From assembly GCA_005503165.1 (NCBI GenBank), contig SCNT01000006.1, forward strand, positions 83,696 through 147,695: a stretch of DNA of 64,000 nucleotides, read 5' to 3'. The notes beneath the pieces were generated by a model. That model was not told where the DNA came from. It saw nothing but the letters and a program-made list of their open reading frames with translations, and ran no database searches. This document shows positions 36,765 to 45,574 of the stretch, one piece after another (the first letter of the stretch is position 1; each line of letters opens with the position of its first letter). A program made the translations under genes and the position numbers. The stretch is from Sphingomonadaceae bacterium 3R27E2-A (GTDB lineage: Bacteria; Pseudomonadota; Alphaproteobacteria; Sphingomonadales; Sphingomonadaceae).

Positions 36765-37213
36765 TCGGTCGGCAGTTCGAAGGTCGCACTGGCGCGGATG
36801 ACCTCGCCCGGCGACGGGACGAGCGCGTTACGCAGCAAGCTGCCCTCGGGAACGCGATAGGTCAGATCGACAGTGATTGCGTCAGCGGTTTCGGAGACCG
36901 CGATGTCGCGCAATTCGATGCGATAACCGCCGACGCCGTGCATGCTGCGATCGATCGCGCGGATTGCGACCGCGCGGCGGTCGGCGGCGTCGAGCCCAGT
37001 GATCGAAGCGCGCGCGCCATCGTTCGCCGCCTGCTGTACGCTATGCGCGAGCATGAAATATTGGCCGTAGATCATAATGCCGAGCAGCAGCATCAGGAAC
37101 AGTGGCAACAGCAGCGCCGTTTCGATCATCGCGGTGCCGCGCGTGCTGTTTCGCAAAGCGATGACCCCGCGGAGGCCGGTCGGCAACGAAAAATGGCTAA
37201 GGATCTTGGTCAT
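36761..37213 (-). CDS. TadE-like pilus assembly protein
   Basis: A 150-residue single-pass protein with the TadE signature: 'RNSTRGTAMIETALLLPLFL' leading into a hydrophobic helix (about 33-53), with the Glu at position +5 of the helix typical of pseudopilins. The periplasmic part is short ('VDLTYRVPEGSLLRNALVP'). It is the first gene of a two-gene unit with tadG. The 265 bases upstream hold no other gene and probably carry its promoter, though none stands out. Confidence 0.85.
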   Translation of the reverse strand: MTKILSHFSLPTGLRGVIALRNSTRGTAMIETALLLPLFLMLLLGIMIYGQYFMLAHSVQQAANDGARASITGLDAADRRAVAIRAIDRSMHGVGGYRIELRDIAVSETADAITVDLTYRVPEGSLLRNALVPSPGEVIRASATFELPTE

Positions 37214-37478
37214 GCCCGGATCGTGGCATGACGGGCATGAAGGGCGTCGCTGTCCGCAGATGCCGCAATTTCACGCAAAATATGCAAAATTGCGCAAAGA
37301 ACGGAACGTACGAAAACCGCTCGAAAGCGCCATATCCCGGCAATGGAGAGCCGAAGCGTTAACCGACCCCGGCACGCCGCGAAGACGAAACTACATCAAG
37401 TTCCGGTTCTGTCGGCCCCCCGGCGCACCAAAAAGGGCCGCATCGTCCGGCGGCGCTTCCCGTTTGCCGGCAATCCTA

Positions 37479-38366
37479 TCAGTTCCCGACGTCCTCGGAG
37501 GGAGCCAGCTTGTCCTGCGTACGGAGATCGAAGTCCGAGGCATCATGGCGCTCGTGGAGTTGGCTAGCGGGATCGCCCATCACGCGGTTGACCATCCGTC
37601 CGCGCTTCACCGCCGGGCGCGCGGCGATCTGGTCGGTCCAGCGCTGGACATGGCTATAGTCCTGCACTTGCAGGAACTCGCCCGCGTCATAAACCAGTCC
37701 CTTGGCGAGCGCGCCGTACCAGGGCCAGATCGCCATATCGGCGATCGTATAGTCGGCGCCCGCGATATATTCGCTCTCCGCGAGCCGCCGGTCGAGCACG
37801 TCGAGCTGGCGCTTGACCTCCATGGCATAACGGTTGATCGGATATTCCTGCTTGAACGGCGCATAGGCATAGAAATGCCCGAAGCCGCCACCGAGGAAGG
37901 GCGCGCTTCCCATCTGCCACATCAGCCATGATAAGGTTTCGGCGCGCGCGGCGGTTTCGGTGGGCAGGAACGCGCCGAACTTCTCCGCCAGATGGATCAG
38001 GATCGCCCCCGATTCGAAGACGCGGATCGGCTGGGCGCCGCTGCGATCGACCATCACCGGGATCTTGCTGTTCGGATTGATCGCGACATAGCCGCTCGAA
38101 AACTGGTCGCCCTCGCCGATATTGATCAGCCAGGCATCATATTCGGCGCCGCCATGGCCCGCCGCCAGCAGTTCCTCGAGCATCACCGTGACCTTGACGC
38201 CATTGGGGGTGCCGAGCGAATAGAGCTGGAGCGGATGCTTGCCGACCGGGAGTTCCTTGTCGTGCGTCGGCCCGGCGATCGGCCGGTTGATGTTCGCGAA
38301 ACGCCCTCCGCTTTCCTTGTCCCAGGTCCAGACCTTCGGCGGAACATAATCGGTGGCGTCGCTCAT
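37479..38366 (-). CDS. yghU: Glutathione-dependent disulfide-bond oxidoreductase YghU
   Basis: A 295-residue Nu-class glutathione transferase. The sequence follows Escherichia coli YghU closely: 'PPKVWTWDKESGGRFANINRP', 'LPVGKHPLQLYSLGTPNG', 'EYDAWLINIGEGDQFSSGYV', 'RVFESGAILIHLAEKFG', 'GGGFGHFYAYAPFKQEYPIN' and 'RPAVKRGRMVNRVMGDPASQLHERHD'. By family it has disulfide reductase and low peroxidase activity with glutathione, in the cytoplasm. It stands alone between the tad pair and the CoA-transferase gene, with short gaps. Length and all conserved blocks are intact. Confidence 0.95.
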   Translation of the reverse strand: MSDATDYVPPKVWTWDKESGGRFANINRPIAGPTHDKELPVGKHPLQLYSLGTPNGVKVTVMLEELLAAGHGGAEYDAWLINIGEGDQFSSGYVAINPNSKIPVMVDRSGAQPIRVFESGAILIHLAEKFGAFLPTETAARAETLSWLMWQMGSAPFLGGGFGHFYAYAPFKQEYPINRYAMEVKRQLDVLDRRLAESEYIAGADYTIADMAIWPWYGALAKGLVYDAGEFLQVQDYSHVQRWTDQIAARPAVKRGRMVNRVMGDPASQLHERHDASDFDLRTQDKLAPSEDVGN

Positions 38367-38441
38367 CGGGGCACTCCTGCGTCAGATTGTGTACTGGCCG
38401 GTATGTAATCATCCGTTGCGGTGGCGTCCAGCGGACGCGTG

Positions 38442-39620
38442 TCAAATTATCTTTTGCGCGCGCAAAGCCGAAATCGCCTCGGCGTCGTAGCCGAGTTCGG
38501 CGAGGATCATATCGCTATGCTCGCCGACCGTTGGCGCCGGGGCGGGCGCCGCCTTGTCGGTGGCCGACAGCGTTATCGGCGTGCGAACGACCGGGGCCGC
38601 ACCGAAAGCCCCCGGATAATCGATCGCTTCGACCAGTCGCGTCGCCGCGACCTGCGGATGCGCGAGCGCCTCGGACGGCCTCAGCACCGGGCCCGACGGG
38701 ACCTTTGCCGCACCAAGCTCTTCGAGCGCCTGCGCGTTGGTCCGCGCCGCGCACCAGTCGGCCATCACCACGCTCAATTCCTCGCCATGCCCGCCGCGCA
38801 AAATGTCGTTGGCAAAGCGCGGGTCGTCGGCGAGCTCGGGCCGCCCGACGAGCCGCGCCCAGCGTGCGAAGATCGGGTTGCCGACGACCTGCGTCATGAT
38901 CCAGCCGTCCTTGGTCGCGAAGATGTCGGTCGGCGCCGAGCTGAAGGCGCGGTTGCCCATCATGCCGCGTTCCACGCCGTTCAGCGCATGGTCGATCGTC
39001 AGCCCGTTGGTGATCGCGAGCGCGGTGCCGAGCAGCGAGCCCGACACGCGCTGGCCGACTCCGGTCGTCTCGCGCTCGCGCAGTGCGAGCATGACGCCGA
39101 AGGCGCAGTGGAGCGCGGTGGTAAAGTCGATATAGTTGACCTGCGCGCGCGCCGGTTCGCCCTCGTGGCCGCCGATATGCACCGCGCCCGACATCGCCTG
39201 CCCCACCGCGTCGAAACCGACATGCTGCGCCAGCGGCCCATCGCTGCCGAAGGCCGAAGCCGTGACAAGGATGACGCGCGGGTTGAGCGCCGACAATGTC
39301 GGATAGTCGAGCCCCAGCTTGACCAGCGCATCGTCAGGCATGTTGGCGATCACGATGTCGGCGGTAGCGACCAGCTTGCGTACGATTTCGCGCCCTTCGT
39401 CGCTGCCGGGCTTCAGCGTCAGGCAGCGCTTGCCGCGGTTCATCTGCAGGAACATCGCGCCCGACCCGTCGTCGGCGACCGGGACCGAAAAGCGGTCCTC
39501 ATTGCCGGCGGGACCTTCGATGCGAATGACATCGGCACCATAATCGGCGAGCAGCGCGCCGACATAAGGACCGGCTATATAGCGCCCGAAATCGAGTACG
39601 CGGATGCCCTTCAGCGGCAT
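38442..39620 (-). CDS. CaiB/BaiF (family III) CoA transferase-like protein
   Basis: A 392-residue protein. The N-terminal 'LKGIRVLDFGRYIAGPYVG' with 'LLADYGADVIRIE' is the CaiB/BaiF signature, and 'NRGKRCLTLKPGSDEGREIV' follows. Family III enzymes move CoA between carboxylic acids through an aspartyl-CoA intermediate; here the segment aligned by eye to that Asp reads 'GQRVSGSLLGTALAI', with Gly198 where the Asp of the usual L-L-D-A/M-Q-D-A is expected. That residue change makes normal transferase chemistry doubtful. GGGAGG lies 4 bases before ATG 39620. It is divergent from the amidohydrolase gene. Confidence 0.88.
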   Translation of the reverse strand: MPLKGIRVLDFGRYIAGPYVGALLADYGADVIRIEGPAGNEDRFSVPVADDGSGAMFLQMNRGKRCLTLKPGSDEGREIVRKLVATADIVIANMPDDALVKLGLDYPTLSALNPRVILVTASAFGSDGPLAQHVGFDAVGQAMSGAVHIGGHEGEPARAQVNYIDFTTALHCAFGVMLALRERETTGVGQRVSGSLLGTALAITNGLTIDHALNGVERGMMGNRAFSSAPTDIFATKDGWIMTQVVGNPIFARWARLVGRPELADDPRFANDILRGGHGEELSVVMADWCAARTNAQALEELGAAKVPSGPVLRPSEALAHPQVAATRLVEAIDYPGAFGAAPVVRTPITLSATDKAAPAPAPTVGEHSDMILAELGYDAEAISALRAQKII

Positions 39621-39701
39621 ATAGCCTCCCCCCTCCATAGTATGGCCGGCGGCTAGCAGTCGCTGGTCGATACCGCCAGCGCCTTCATCGAAACCCCGGC
39701 C

Positions 39702-39729
39702 TTGCACTCGGCGCCCAAAGCCATATGGT
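39702..39729 (+). promoter_or_regulatory. Possible promoter for the amidohydrolase gene
   Basis: TTGCAC, 16 bases, then TATGGT, giving a leader of about 25 bases to the ATG at 39760. The spacing is slightly short and the -10 imperfect. Confidence 0.35.
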
Positions 39730-39759
39730 CGCATCATAATTTCAACAGGGGAAACTAAA

Positions 39760-42700
39760 ATGGCGCGCTTTGCACTCGCCCTGGCCGTGTCGCTGGCCTG
39801 TTCGACTTCGGCTTTCGCTCAAACCGCCGCGGCGCCCGTCGCATCCGGTACCGAGGAAAAGAAGGACGAGAAGTGGGACGTCAATGCACCGCCCGGCATG
39901 ACGAGGCGCAAGGTGCAGATCGCGGTCGACGAGGGCAGCTGGATGAACGTCGACGTCGCGCCCGACGGGCGGACGATCGCCTTCGACCTGCTCGGCGACA
40001 TCTACACGATGCCGATCGAGGGCGGCACGCCGACGCGGATTGCGGAGGGCCTCGCCTATGAGCACCAGCCGCGCTTCTCGCCCGACGGCAGCCGCATCGC
40101 CTTTGTCTCCGACCGCGGCGGCGGCGACAATATCTGGCTGATGAACCGCGACGGCAGCAACAAGGTCCAGCTGTCGAAGGAGGATTTCCGCCTGCTCAAC
40201 CAGCCGGGCTGGTCGCCCGACGGGCGCTTCATCGTCGCGAAGAAGCATTTCACCACGGGCCGCTCGCTCGGTACGGGCGAAGTGTGGATGTACCATGTCT
40301 CGGGCGGCGCGGGCGTGCCGCTGGTCAAGAAACCCAACGAACGCCACCAGAAGGAGCTCGGCGAGCCGATCTTCGCCCCCGACGGCAAGAGCGTCTATTT
40401 CACGCGCAACGTCACGCCCGGGCCGATCTTCGAATATGCGCAGGACAGCAACAGCGACCTGTTCCACATCGAGCGCTACAACCTTGAGGATGGCGAGACG
40501 AGCACCGCTGCCTCGGGCGCGGGCGGCGCGGTCCGCCCGACCCCCTCGCCCGACGGAAAAAAGCTCGCCTATGTCCGCCGCGAGGGGGCGTTGTCGAAAC
40601 TCTATGTGAAGGATCTCGCGTCGGGGCAGGAGCGCAAAATTTATGACGCGCTCGACCAGGATGTGCAGGAAACCTGGGCGGTCACCGGCGTTTATCCGAA
40701 CATGGCGTGGACGCCCGACGGAAAAGATGTCGTCTTCTGGGCGGGCGGCAAGCTCCGCCGTGTCGGGGCCGCGGGCGGGGAGGCCCGCGTCATCCCGTTC
40801 AGCGTCGCCGACGACCGCGTGATCGTCGATGCGACGCATCCGACGGTCGAGGTCGCCCCCGACAGCTTCACCACCAAAATGCCGCGCTGGGCCGAAGTTT
40901 CGCCCGATGGCCGCACCGTCGTGTTCGAAACGCTCGGCAAGCTTTGGACCAAGCCCGCGAGCGGCGGCACCGCGCGGCGGCTGACCGCGGCGAAGGACAA
41001 TGCGATGGAAGCGTGGCCGAGCTGGTCGCGCGACGGCAAGTCGATCGTCTTCGTCCGCTGGACCGACGCCGGCCTGGGTGAAATCCACGTCACCTCCGCG
41101 TCGGGCGGCGCCTCGCGCGCGGTGACGAGCGTGCCCGGCCATTATGCCGAGCCGCGCTTCTCGCCCGACGGGAAGACGATCGTCTTCGAGCGGCGCGGCA
41201 GCGGCGGGCTGACCTCGGGCAAATGGAGCGAAGACCCGGGCATCTATCGCGTCGCCGTGGCAGGCGGCGCGCCGGAACGCGTCAGCCCGGATGGCGCCAA
41301 GCCGCAGTTCGGTGCCGACAATGACCGCCTGTTCATGGTCGCCGCCGCCGACGGCAAGAGCCAGCTGGTCAGCACCGACCTCCACGGCCAGGACAAGCGC
41401 ATCCATGCCAGCGGCGAGCTGGTCAGCGATTATGAGATCTCACCCGACGGCCGCACGCTCGCCTTCCGTCAGAATTACGACGCCTATGTCACCCCGCTGA
41501 TGCCCGGCGGGCAGGACGTCTCGCTCGGCACCAAGAGCGGCGCCTTGCCCGTGACGCGCGTCAGCGGCAGCGGCGCCGATTATATCCACTGGTCGAACGG
41601 TGGGTCGAAACTCCACTGGAGCCGCGGCGCGACCCTGTTCAGCGCCGACCTCGCCAGCCTGTTCTTCAACGCCCCCGCGGACGAGAAAGCGCCGAAATTC
41701 GCGCCGCCGACCGACGGCGTCTCGCTCGCGATGACACAAGCAGCGGCGAAGCCCAAAGCTACCGTCGTGATCACCGGCGCGCGCATCGTCACCATGGCCG
41801 ACAAGGACGGCGGTATCATCGACAATGGCGCGATCGTCGTCGAAGGCGACCGCATCACCGCGGTCGGCCCGCTCGCCGCGATCAGCGTCCCCGCGGGCGC
41901 GATCACGGTCGATGCGGCGGGCAAGACGATCGTTCCCGGTTTCGTCGATGCGCATGCGCATGGCTCGCACGGCGACGACGAGCTGGTGCCGCAGCAGAAC
42001 TGGTCCGAAATCGTCAATCTTGCGATGGGCACGACGACGAGCCACAACCCCTCCTCGCGCGCGTCGGAGATTTTCCCCTCGTCCGAAATGCAGCGCGCCG
42101 GGATCATCCTCGCGCCGCGCATCTTCTCGACCGGCGAGATCATCTACGGCGCCAAGGCCGCGGGGGTTTACGCCGAGATCAACAGCTATGAGGATGCCCT
42201 CGCGCACGTCCGCCGGCTGAAGGCGCAAGGCGCGCACAGCGTCAAGAACTACAACCAGCCGCGTCGCGAACAACGCCAGATGGTCGTCAAGGCCGCGCAG
42301 GCGGAGGGTATGGAGGTCGTGCCCGAGGGCGGCTCGCTCTACACGATGGACCTGACGCTGATCCAGGACGGCAATTCGACCGTCGAGCACAATATCCCGC
42401 TGCACACCTTCTATAAGGACCTCGTCCAGCTGTGGGGCCAAACGACGGTCGACTATACGCCGACGCTGGTCGTCACCTATGGCGGCCCCGCGGGCGATCC
42501 CTATTGGCGCGCGCACACCAATGTGTGGGAGCACCCGATCCTGACCAAGCATATCCCGCCGACCGATCTCGCGGCGCAGAACAAGCGCCGCGTCATCGCG
42601 CCCGAGGGTGACTATGTCGACGACGATTCGGCGCGCGAAGCGTGGAAGATTGCGCAAGTCGGCCGCAATGTCTCGATCGGCGCGCACGGCCAGCAGTCAG

Positions 42701-43020
42701 GGCTCGGCGCGCATTGGGAGATATGGTCGTTCGTGCGGGGCGGCTGGAGCAATATTGACGCGCTGCGCGCCGCGACGATCATGCCCGCACAATCGCTTGG
42801 CTATGCGAAGGACGTCGGCTCGCTCGAGCCGGGCAAGCTAGCCGACCTGCTGATTCTGGACGCCGATCCGACGGTCGAGATTCGCAACACCGAAAGGATC
42901 CACCGCGTGATGCTCGGCGGGCGGCTCTACGACCCGCTGACGATGAACGAGGTCGAGACCGGGGATCGTAAACGTGCACCCTATGGGTGGGAAACGGATT
43001 TGCCGTCGGCGCCGCACTAA
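39760..43020 (+). CDS. Secreted WD40-like propeller fused to amidohydrolase
   Basis: A 1086-residue protein with a signal peptide ('LALAVSLACSTSAFA-QT'). Residues about 45-660 form a TolB/PD40-type propeller with repeated blades such as 'QPRFSPDGSRIAFVSDRGGG', 'QPGWSPDGRFIVA', 'TPSPDGKKLAYV' and 'EPRFSPDGKTIVFERRG'. Residues about 665-1080 are an imidazolonepropionase-like amidohydrolase: 'VITGARIVTM', 'IVPGFVDAHAHG' (metal His-x-His), 'VEHN' and 'GSLEPGKLADLLILDADP'. It is probably a periplasmic metal hydrolase cleaving a cyclic amide or peptide-like bond, with the propeller gating access. AGGGGAAA precedes the ATG. No transporter adjoins it. Confidence 0.9.
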   Translation: MARFALALAVSLACSTSAFAQTAAAPVASGTEEKKDEKWDVNAPPGMTRRKVQIAVDEGSWMNVDVAPDGRTIAFDLLGDIYTMPIEGGTPTRIAEGLAYEHQPRFSPDGSRIAFVSDRGGGDNIWLMNRDGSNKVQLSKEDFRLLNQPGWSPDGRFIVAKKHFTTGRSLGTGEVWMYHVSGGAGVPLVKKPNERHQKELGEPIFAPDGKSVYFTRNVTPGPIFEYAQDSNSDLFHIERYNLEDGETSTAASGAGGAVRPTPSPDGKKLAYVRREGALSKLYVKDLASGQERKIYDALDQDVQETWAVTGVYPNMAWTPDGKDVVFWAGGKLRRVGAAGGEARVIPFSVADDRVIVDATHPTVEVAPDSFTTKMPRWAEVSPDGRTVVFETLGKLWTKPASGGTARRLTAAKDNAMEAWPSWSRDGKSIVFVRWTDAGLGEIHVTSASGGASRAVTSVPGHYAEPRFSPDGKTIVFERRGSGGLTSGKWSEDPGIYRVAVAGGAPERVSPDGAKPQFGADNDRLFMVAAADGKSQLVSTDLHGQDKRIHASGELVSDYEISPDGRTLAFRQNYDAYVTPLMPGGQDVSLGTKSGALPVTRVSGSGADYIHWSNGGSKLHWSRGATLFSADLASLFFNAPADEKAPKFAPPTDGVSLAMTQAAAKPKATVVITGARIVTMADKDGGIIDNGAIVVEGDRITAVGPLAAISVPAGAITVDAAGKTIVPGFVDAHAHGSHGDDELVPQQNWSEIVNLAMGTTTSHNPSSRASEIFPSSEMQRAGIILAPRIFSTGEIIYGAKAAGVYAEINSYEDALAHVRRLKAQGAHSVKNYNQPRREQRQMVVKAAQAEGMEVVPEGGSLYTMDLTLIQDGNSTVEHNIPLHTFYKDLVQLWGQTTVDYTPTLVVTYGGPAGDPYWRAHTNVWEHPILTKHIPPTDLAAQNKRRVIAPEGDYVDDDSAREAWKIAQVGRNVSIGAHGQQSGLGAHWEIWSFVRGGWSNIDALRAATIMPAQSLGYAKDVGSLEPGKLADLLILDADPTVEIRNTERIHRVMLGGRLYDPLTMNEVETGDRKRAPYGWETDLPSAPH

Positions 43021-43257
43021 ACGGCCCGTGCCGGGAAACGACGAATCGCGGCCTCGCCCGCCGCATCACGTCACACGCCATCGGCGGACGCAGAGATTCG
43101 CCCGTTGGACACGAAGCCGGTTCCCCGGCGGCGTTATGGCGGTGTCGCCTGCGGGCGAGCATTGCTTCACCATCGCGCGTTGGCCATCAAAGCAGAGATA
43201 TGCTGTTAGTTTCATTGATGCTTTCGTTGAAAAAGGGATTCGCCGCACGGGCGGGGG

Positions 43258-43286
43258 TTGCCAGACGTGAAAGCCGCGGCTAGGGG
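43258..43286 (+). promoter_or_regulatory. Promoter candidate for tRNA-Ser(CGA)
   Basis: TTGCCA, a 17-base spacer, then TAGGGG, ending 15 bases before the tRNA 5' end. It matches the layout at the other tRNA-Ser gene. The rest of the 281-base gap 43021-43301 shows nothing gene-like. Confidence 0.6.
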
Positions 43287-43301
43287 CGTCTGCCTCAGCG
43301 A

Positions 43302-43391
43302 GGAGAGTTGGCTGAGTGGTCGAAAGCGTCGCACTCGAAATGCGAAGTGCCGGCAACGGTACCGAGGGTTCGAATCCCTCACTCTCCTCCA
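43302..43391 (+). tRNA. tRNA-Ser (anticodon CGA)
   Basis: A class II tRNA of 90 bases with encoded CCA. Acceptor GGAGAGT pairs with ACTCTCC, the anticodon loop CTCGAAA between TCGCA and TGCGA gives CGA, a long variable arm follows, and the T loop is TTCGAAT. It reads TCG, a frequent Ser codon in this genome. TTTTT follows the CCA directly, and a GCCGGCGC/GCGCCGGC hairpin lies at 43415-43435. Confidence 0.97.
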
Positions 43392-43485
43392 TTTTTCTAC
43401 CGGCCATGATGCGGGCCGGCGCTGGCTGCGCCGGCGCGTCGCCATATCCACTTGAATCGCTGCGGGATCGTCATAGATTTATCGC

Positions 43486-43869
43486 ATGACGTTCAAATCC
43501 CTTTCCGCGCCCGCATTGGATACCGGCGGTATCAATCCACCGCTGATCGGCAGCGCGACCTTCGCTCCCGGCGACATCGTGCGCCACCGCATGTTCGATT
43601 TCCGCGGCGTGGTGTTCGATATCGACCCGGTTTTCGCGAACAGCGACGAATGGTACGAAGCCATTCCCGAAGGCATGCGCCCGTCGAAAGAGCAGCCCTT
43701 CTACCACCTGCTGGCCGAAAATGAGGATTCGTCCTACATCGCCTATGTCAGCCAGCAGAATCTGGTCGCCGACGGCGATCGCGGGCCGGTCGAGCATCCG
43801 CAGATCGAGGCGATGTTCGATGGGATCGAGCGCGGCCGCTATCGCCTCCGCGCGATCCACCGTCACTGA
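43486..43869 (+). CDS. hspQ: Heat shock protein HspQ
   Basis: A 127-residue hemimethylated-DNA-binding/YccV-fold protein. 'GDIVRHRMFDFRGVVFDIDP' with 'EWYEAIPEGMRPSKEQPFYHLLAE', then 'YIAYVSQQNLVADGDRGPVEHP', match HspQ throughout. In enterics HspQ is a specificity factor and adaptor for Lon and promotes turnover of selected proteins under heat; an adaptor role here is by homology. The N-terminal extension of about 25 residues ('KSLSAPALDTGGINPPLIG') is typical of alphaproteobacteria. It is convergent with the ABC-2 permease gene. Confidence 0.92.
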   Translation: MTFKSLSAPALDTGGINPPLIGSATFAPGDIVRHRMFDFRGVVFDIDPVFANSDEWYEAIPEGMRPSKEQPFYHLLAENEDSSYIAYVSQQNLVADGDRGPVEHPQIEAMFDGIERGRYRLRAIHRH

Positions 43870-43878
43870 GGCAGGCGG

Positions 43879-44763
43879 TTACGCCTTCAGCTTCCAGCCC
43901 GAGGCGAGCAGGCGATAGGTCAGTAGCCCGAGCACCAGATTGACCCCGACGAGCACGACGATTGCGGTCAGGACAGGATTTGCGATTGTCGAATCGACCG
44001 TGCCGATGAAGCCGTAACGAAAGCCCATGATCGCATAATAGACGGGGTTGGCGTGCGCGATGCCCTGGAACATCGGCGCCAGCCGGTCGATCGCATAGAA
44101 GGTGCCCGAAAGCAGCGCGAGCGGGGTGACGACAAAATTGGTCACGGCCGCCGCGTGGTCGAACTTCTCGGCCCAGACCGAGGTGATCAGGCCGAGAAAG
44201 CCGAGCATCGCCGCGCCGAGAACGCCGAAAACTGCGACCGCCCACAGACGGTCGGGCATCACATGGACGCCCGGCCAAAGCAGCATCGCGAGCCACAGCG
44301 CAAGGCCGACGAGGAGCGCGCGCGTCACCGCAGCACCGATCAGCGCGATGATCAGCTCACCCACGGCGAGCGGCGGCATCAGATAGTCGACGATCGTGCC
44401 CTGGATCTTGCCGACCAGCAGCGAAAAGGAGCTGTTCGCGAAGCTGTTCTGAAGCATTGCCATCATGATCAGCCCGGGCGCGACGAAATCGGCGAAGGGG
44501 ACGCCGATCACGGTGCGCCCCGCGCCGCCCAGCGCGACGGTGAAAATGACGAGGAAAAGGAGCGTCGTGATCGCCGGCGCCCAGATTGTTTGTAGCTGCA
44601 CCTTGAAAAAGCGGCGCACCTCCTTGACATATAGGGCCTGCATGCCCGGCACGTTGAGTGTCCGGATATGCGGCACGCCGGGTTCCGCGAAAGACGGAGT
44701 CGCGGCGAAATCACCCGAGGAAACGCGCGAGTCGCGGCGTGAAATTTGGGGCTGGTCGTTCAT
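43879..44763 (-). CDS. ABC-2 type transporter permease
   Basis: A 294-residue membrane protein with about six helices. 'YVKEVRRFFKVQLQTIWAPA' leads into TM1, then 'APGLIMMAMLQNSFANSSFS' and 'LLSGTFYAIDRLAPMFQGIA' with 'NPVYYAIMGFRYGFIG', the ABC2_membrane motif near the C-terminus. It resembles YadH/DrrB-type export permeases that move polysaccharide, lipid or drug with a separate ATPase. No ATP-binding gene lies next to it. The frame extends far upstream into gcrA, but the ATG at 44763 has a GGCGAGA ribosome site and starts the conserved part. It is divergent from gcrA across 109 bases. Confidence 0.88.
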   Translation of the reverse strand: MNDQPQISRRDSRVSSGDFAATPSFAEPGVPHIRTLNVPGMQALYVKEVRRFFKVQLQTIWAPAITTLLFLVIFTVALGGAGRTVIGVPFADFVAPGLIMMAMLQNSFANSSFSLLVGKIQGTIVDYLMPPLAVGELIIALIGAAVTRALLVGLALWLAMLLWPGVHVMPDRLWAVAVFGVLGAAMLGFLGLITSVWAEKFDHAAAVTNFVVTPLALLSGTFYAIDRLAPMFQGIAHANPVYYAIMGFRYGFIGTVDSTIANPVLTAIVVLVGVNLVLGLLTYRLLASGWKLKA

Positions 44764-44872
44764 GGCGTTCTCGCCTATCGCCTCCCCGACTTTCCCGCAA
44801 GCTGGCCGGCGACGCGAGGGTCCGAGAGGACCGGCGACCGACCCGCCACGCGGAACGATAAGGATTTGAAGC

Positions 44873-45565
44873 ATGTCTTGGACCGACGAGCGCATCGAGA
44901 GCCTGCGCAACATGTGGGAAAAGGGGCTGACCGCCAGCCAGATCGCCGACGAGCTCGGCGGGGTGAGCCGCAATGCGGTGATTGGCAAGGCGCACCGCCT
45001 GGGTCTCAAATCGCGCCCCTCGCCGGTGAAGGCGACCGAAAAGGCCAAGCCAGCGCCGAAGGCTGCCGCGCCCGCCGCACCGCGTCCCGCGACACCGCCG
45101 CCCGCGCCGCGCGCCGCTGCCCCTGCTCCCGCGCGCCCGGTTGCCCCGGCACGCCCTGAACCCAAGCCCGCGCCCGAAACCGATAGCGATGATACCGGCT
45201 TCGTCGAAGCCGCGCCGAAGCCCGACGCGCCGCGTATCGTTTCGATCGGCCCCGGCGGCTTCATCCGCCAAGGTCCCGGCGACCAGCAGGCGCCGATCCC
45301 GCCCGCGCCGCCGCGCCGCCTGGTGCCGGCGAAGCCGAGCCCCGAGATCGCCGACAAGACCAGCCTGCTCGACCTCAACGACCGCATCTGCCGCTGGCCG
45401 ATGGGACATCCGGGCGAGCCCGACTTCCATTTCTGCGGCGTCGCGGTCAACCCGGGCTTCCCCTATTGCGTCGAACATTGCGGCCGCGCCTATCAGGCGC
45501 AGCTGCCGCGCGGCACGCGCCGCCCGCCCCCGCCGCCGCCCTTCGGAGGCCCGCGGGTCCGCTAA
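44873..45565 (+). CDS. gcrA: Cell-cycle regulator GcrA
   Basis: A 230-residue alphaproteobacterial transcription cofactor that binds sigma-70 holoenzyme and GANTC sites methylated by CcrM, tuning S-phase genes. The N-terminal HTH is 'MSWTDERIESLRNMWEKGL' then 'ASQIADELGGVSRNAVIGKA'. A long Ala/Pro linker spans about 55-145. The C-terminal sigma-binding part has 'LLDLNDRICRWPMGHPGEPD' and Cys-rich 'FHFCGVAVNPGFPYCVEHCG'. A Pro tail ends it. AAGGA lies about 9 bases before the ATG. The thioesterase gene follows at 10 bases, probably in the same operon. Confidence 0.97.
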   Translation: MSWTDERIESLRNMWEKGLTASQIADELGGVSRNAVIGKAHRLGLKSRPSPVKATEKAKPAPKAAAPAAPRPATPPPAPRAAAPAPARPVAPARPEPKPAPETDSDDTGFVEAAPKPDAPRIVSIGPGGFIRQGPGDQQAPIPPAPPRRLVPAKPSPEIADKTSLLDLNDRICRWPMGHPGEPDFHFCGVAVNPGFPYCVEHCGRAYQAQLPRGTRRPPPPPPFGGPRVR

Positions 45566-45574
45566 GGCCATAAG

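Noticed and set aside
43021..43301. Short open frames in the gap before tRNA-Ser(CGA)
   Set aside because: They overlap one another in several frames, lack ribosome sites and show no protein-like composition.
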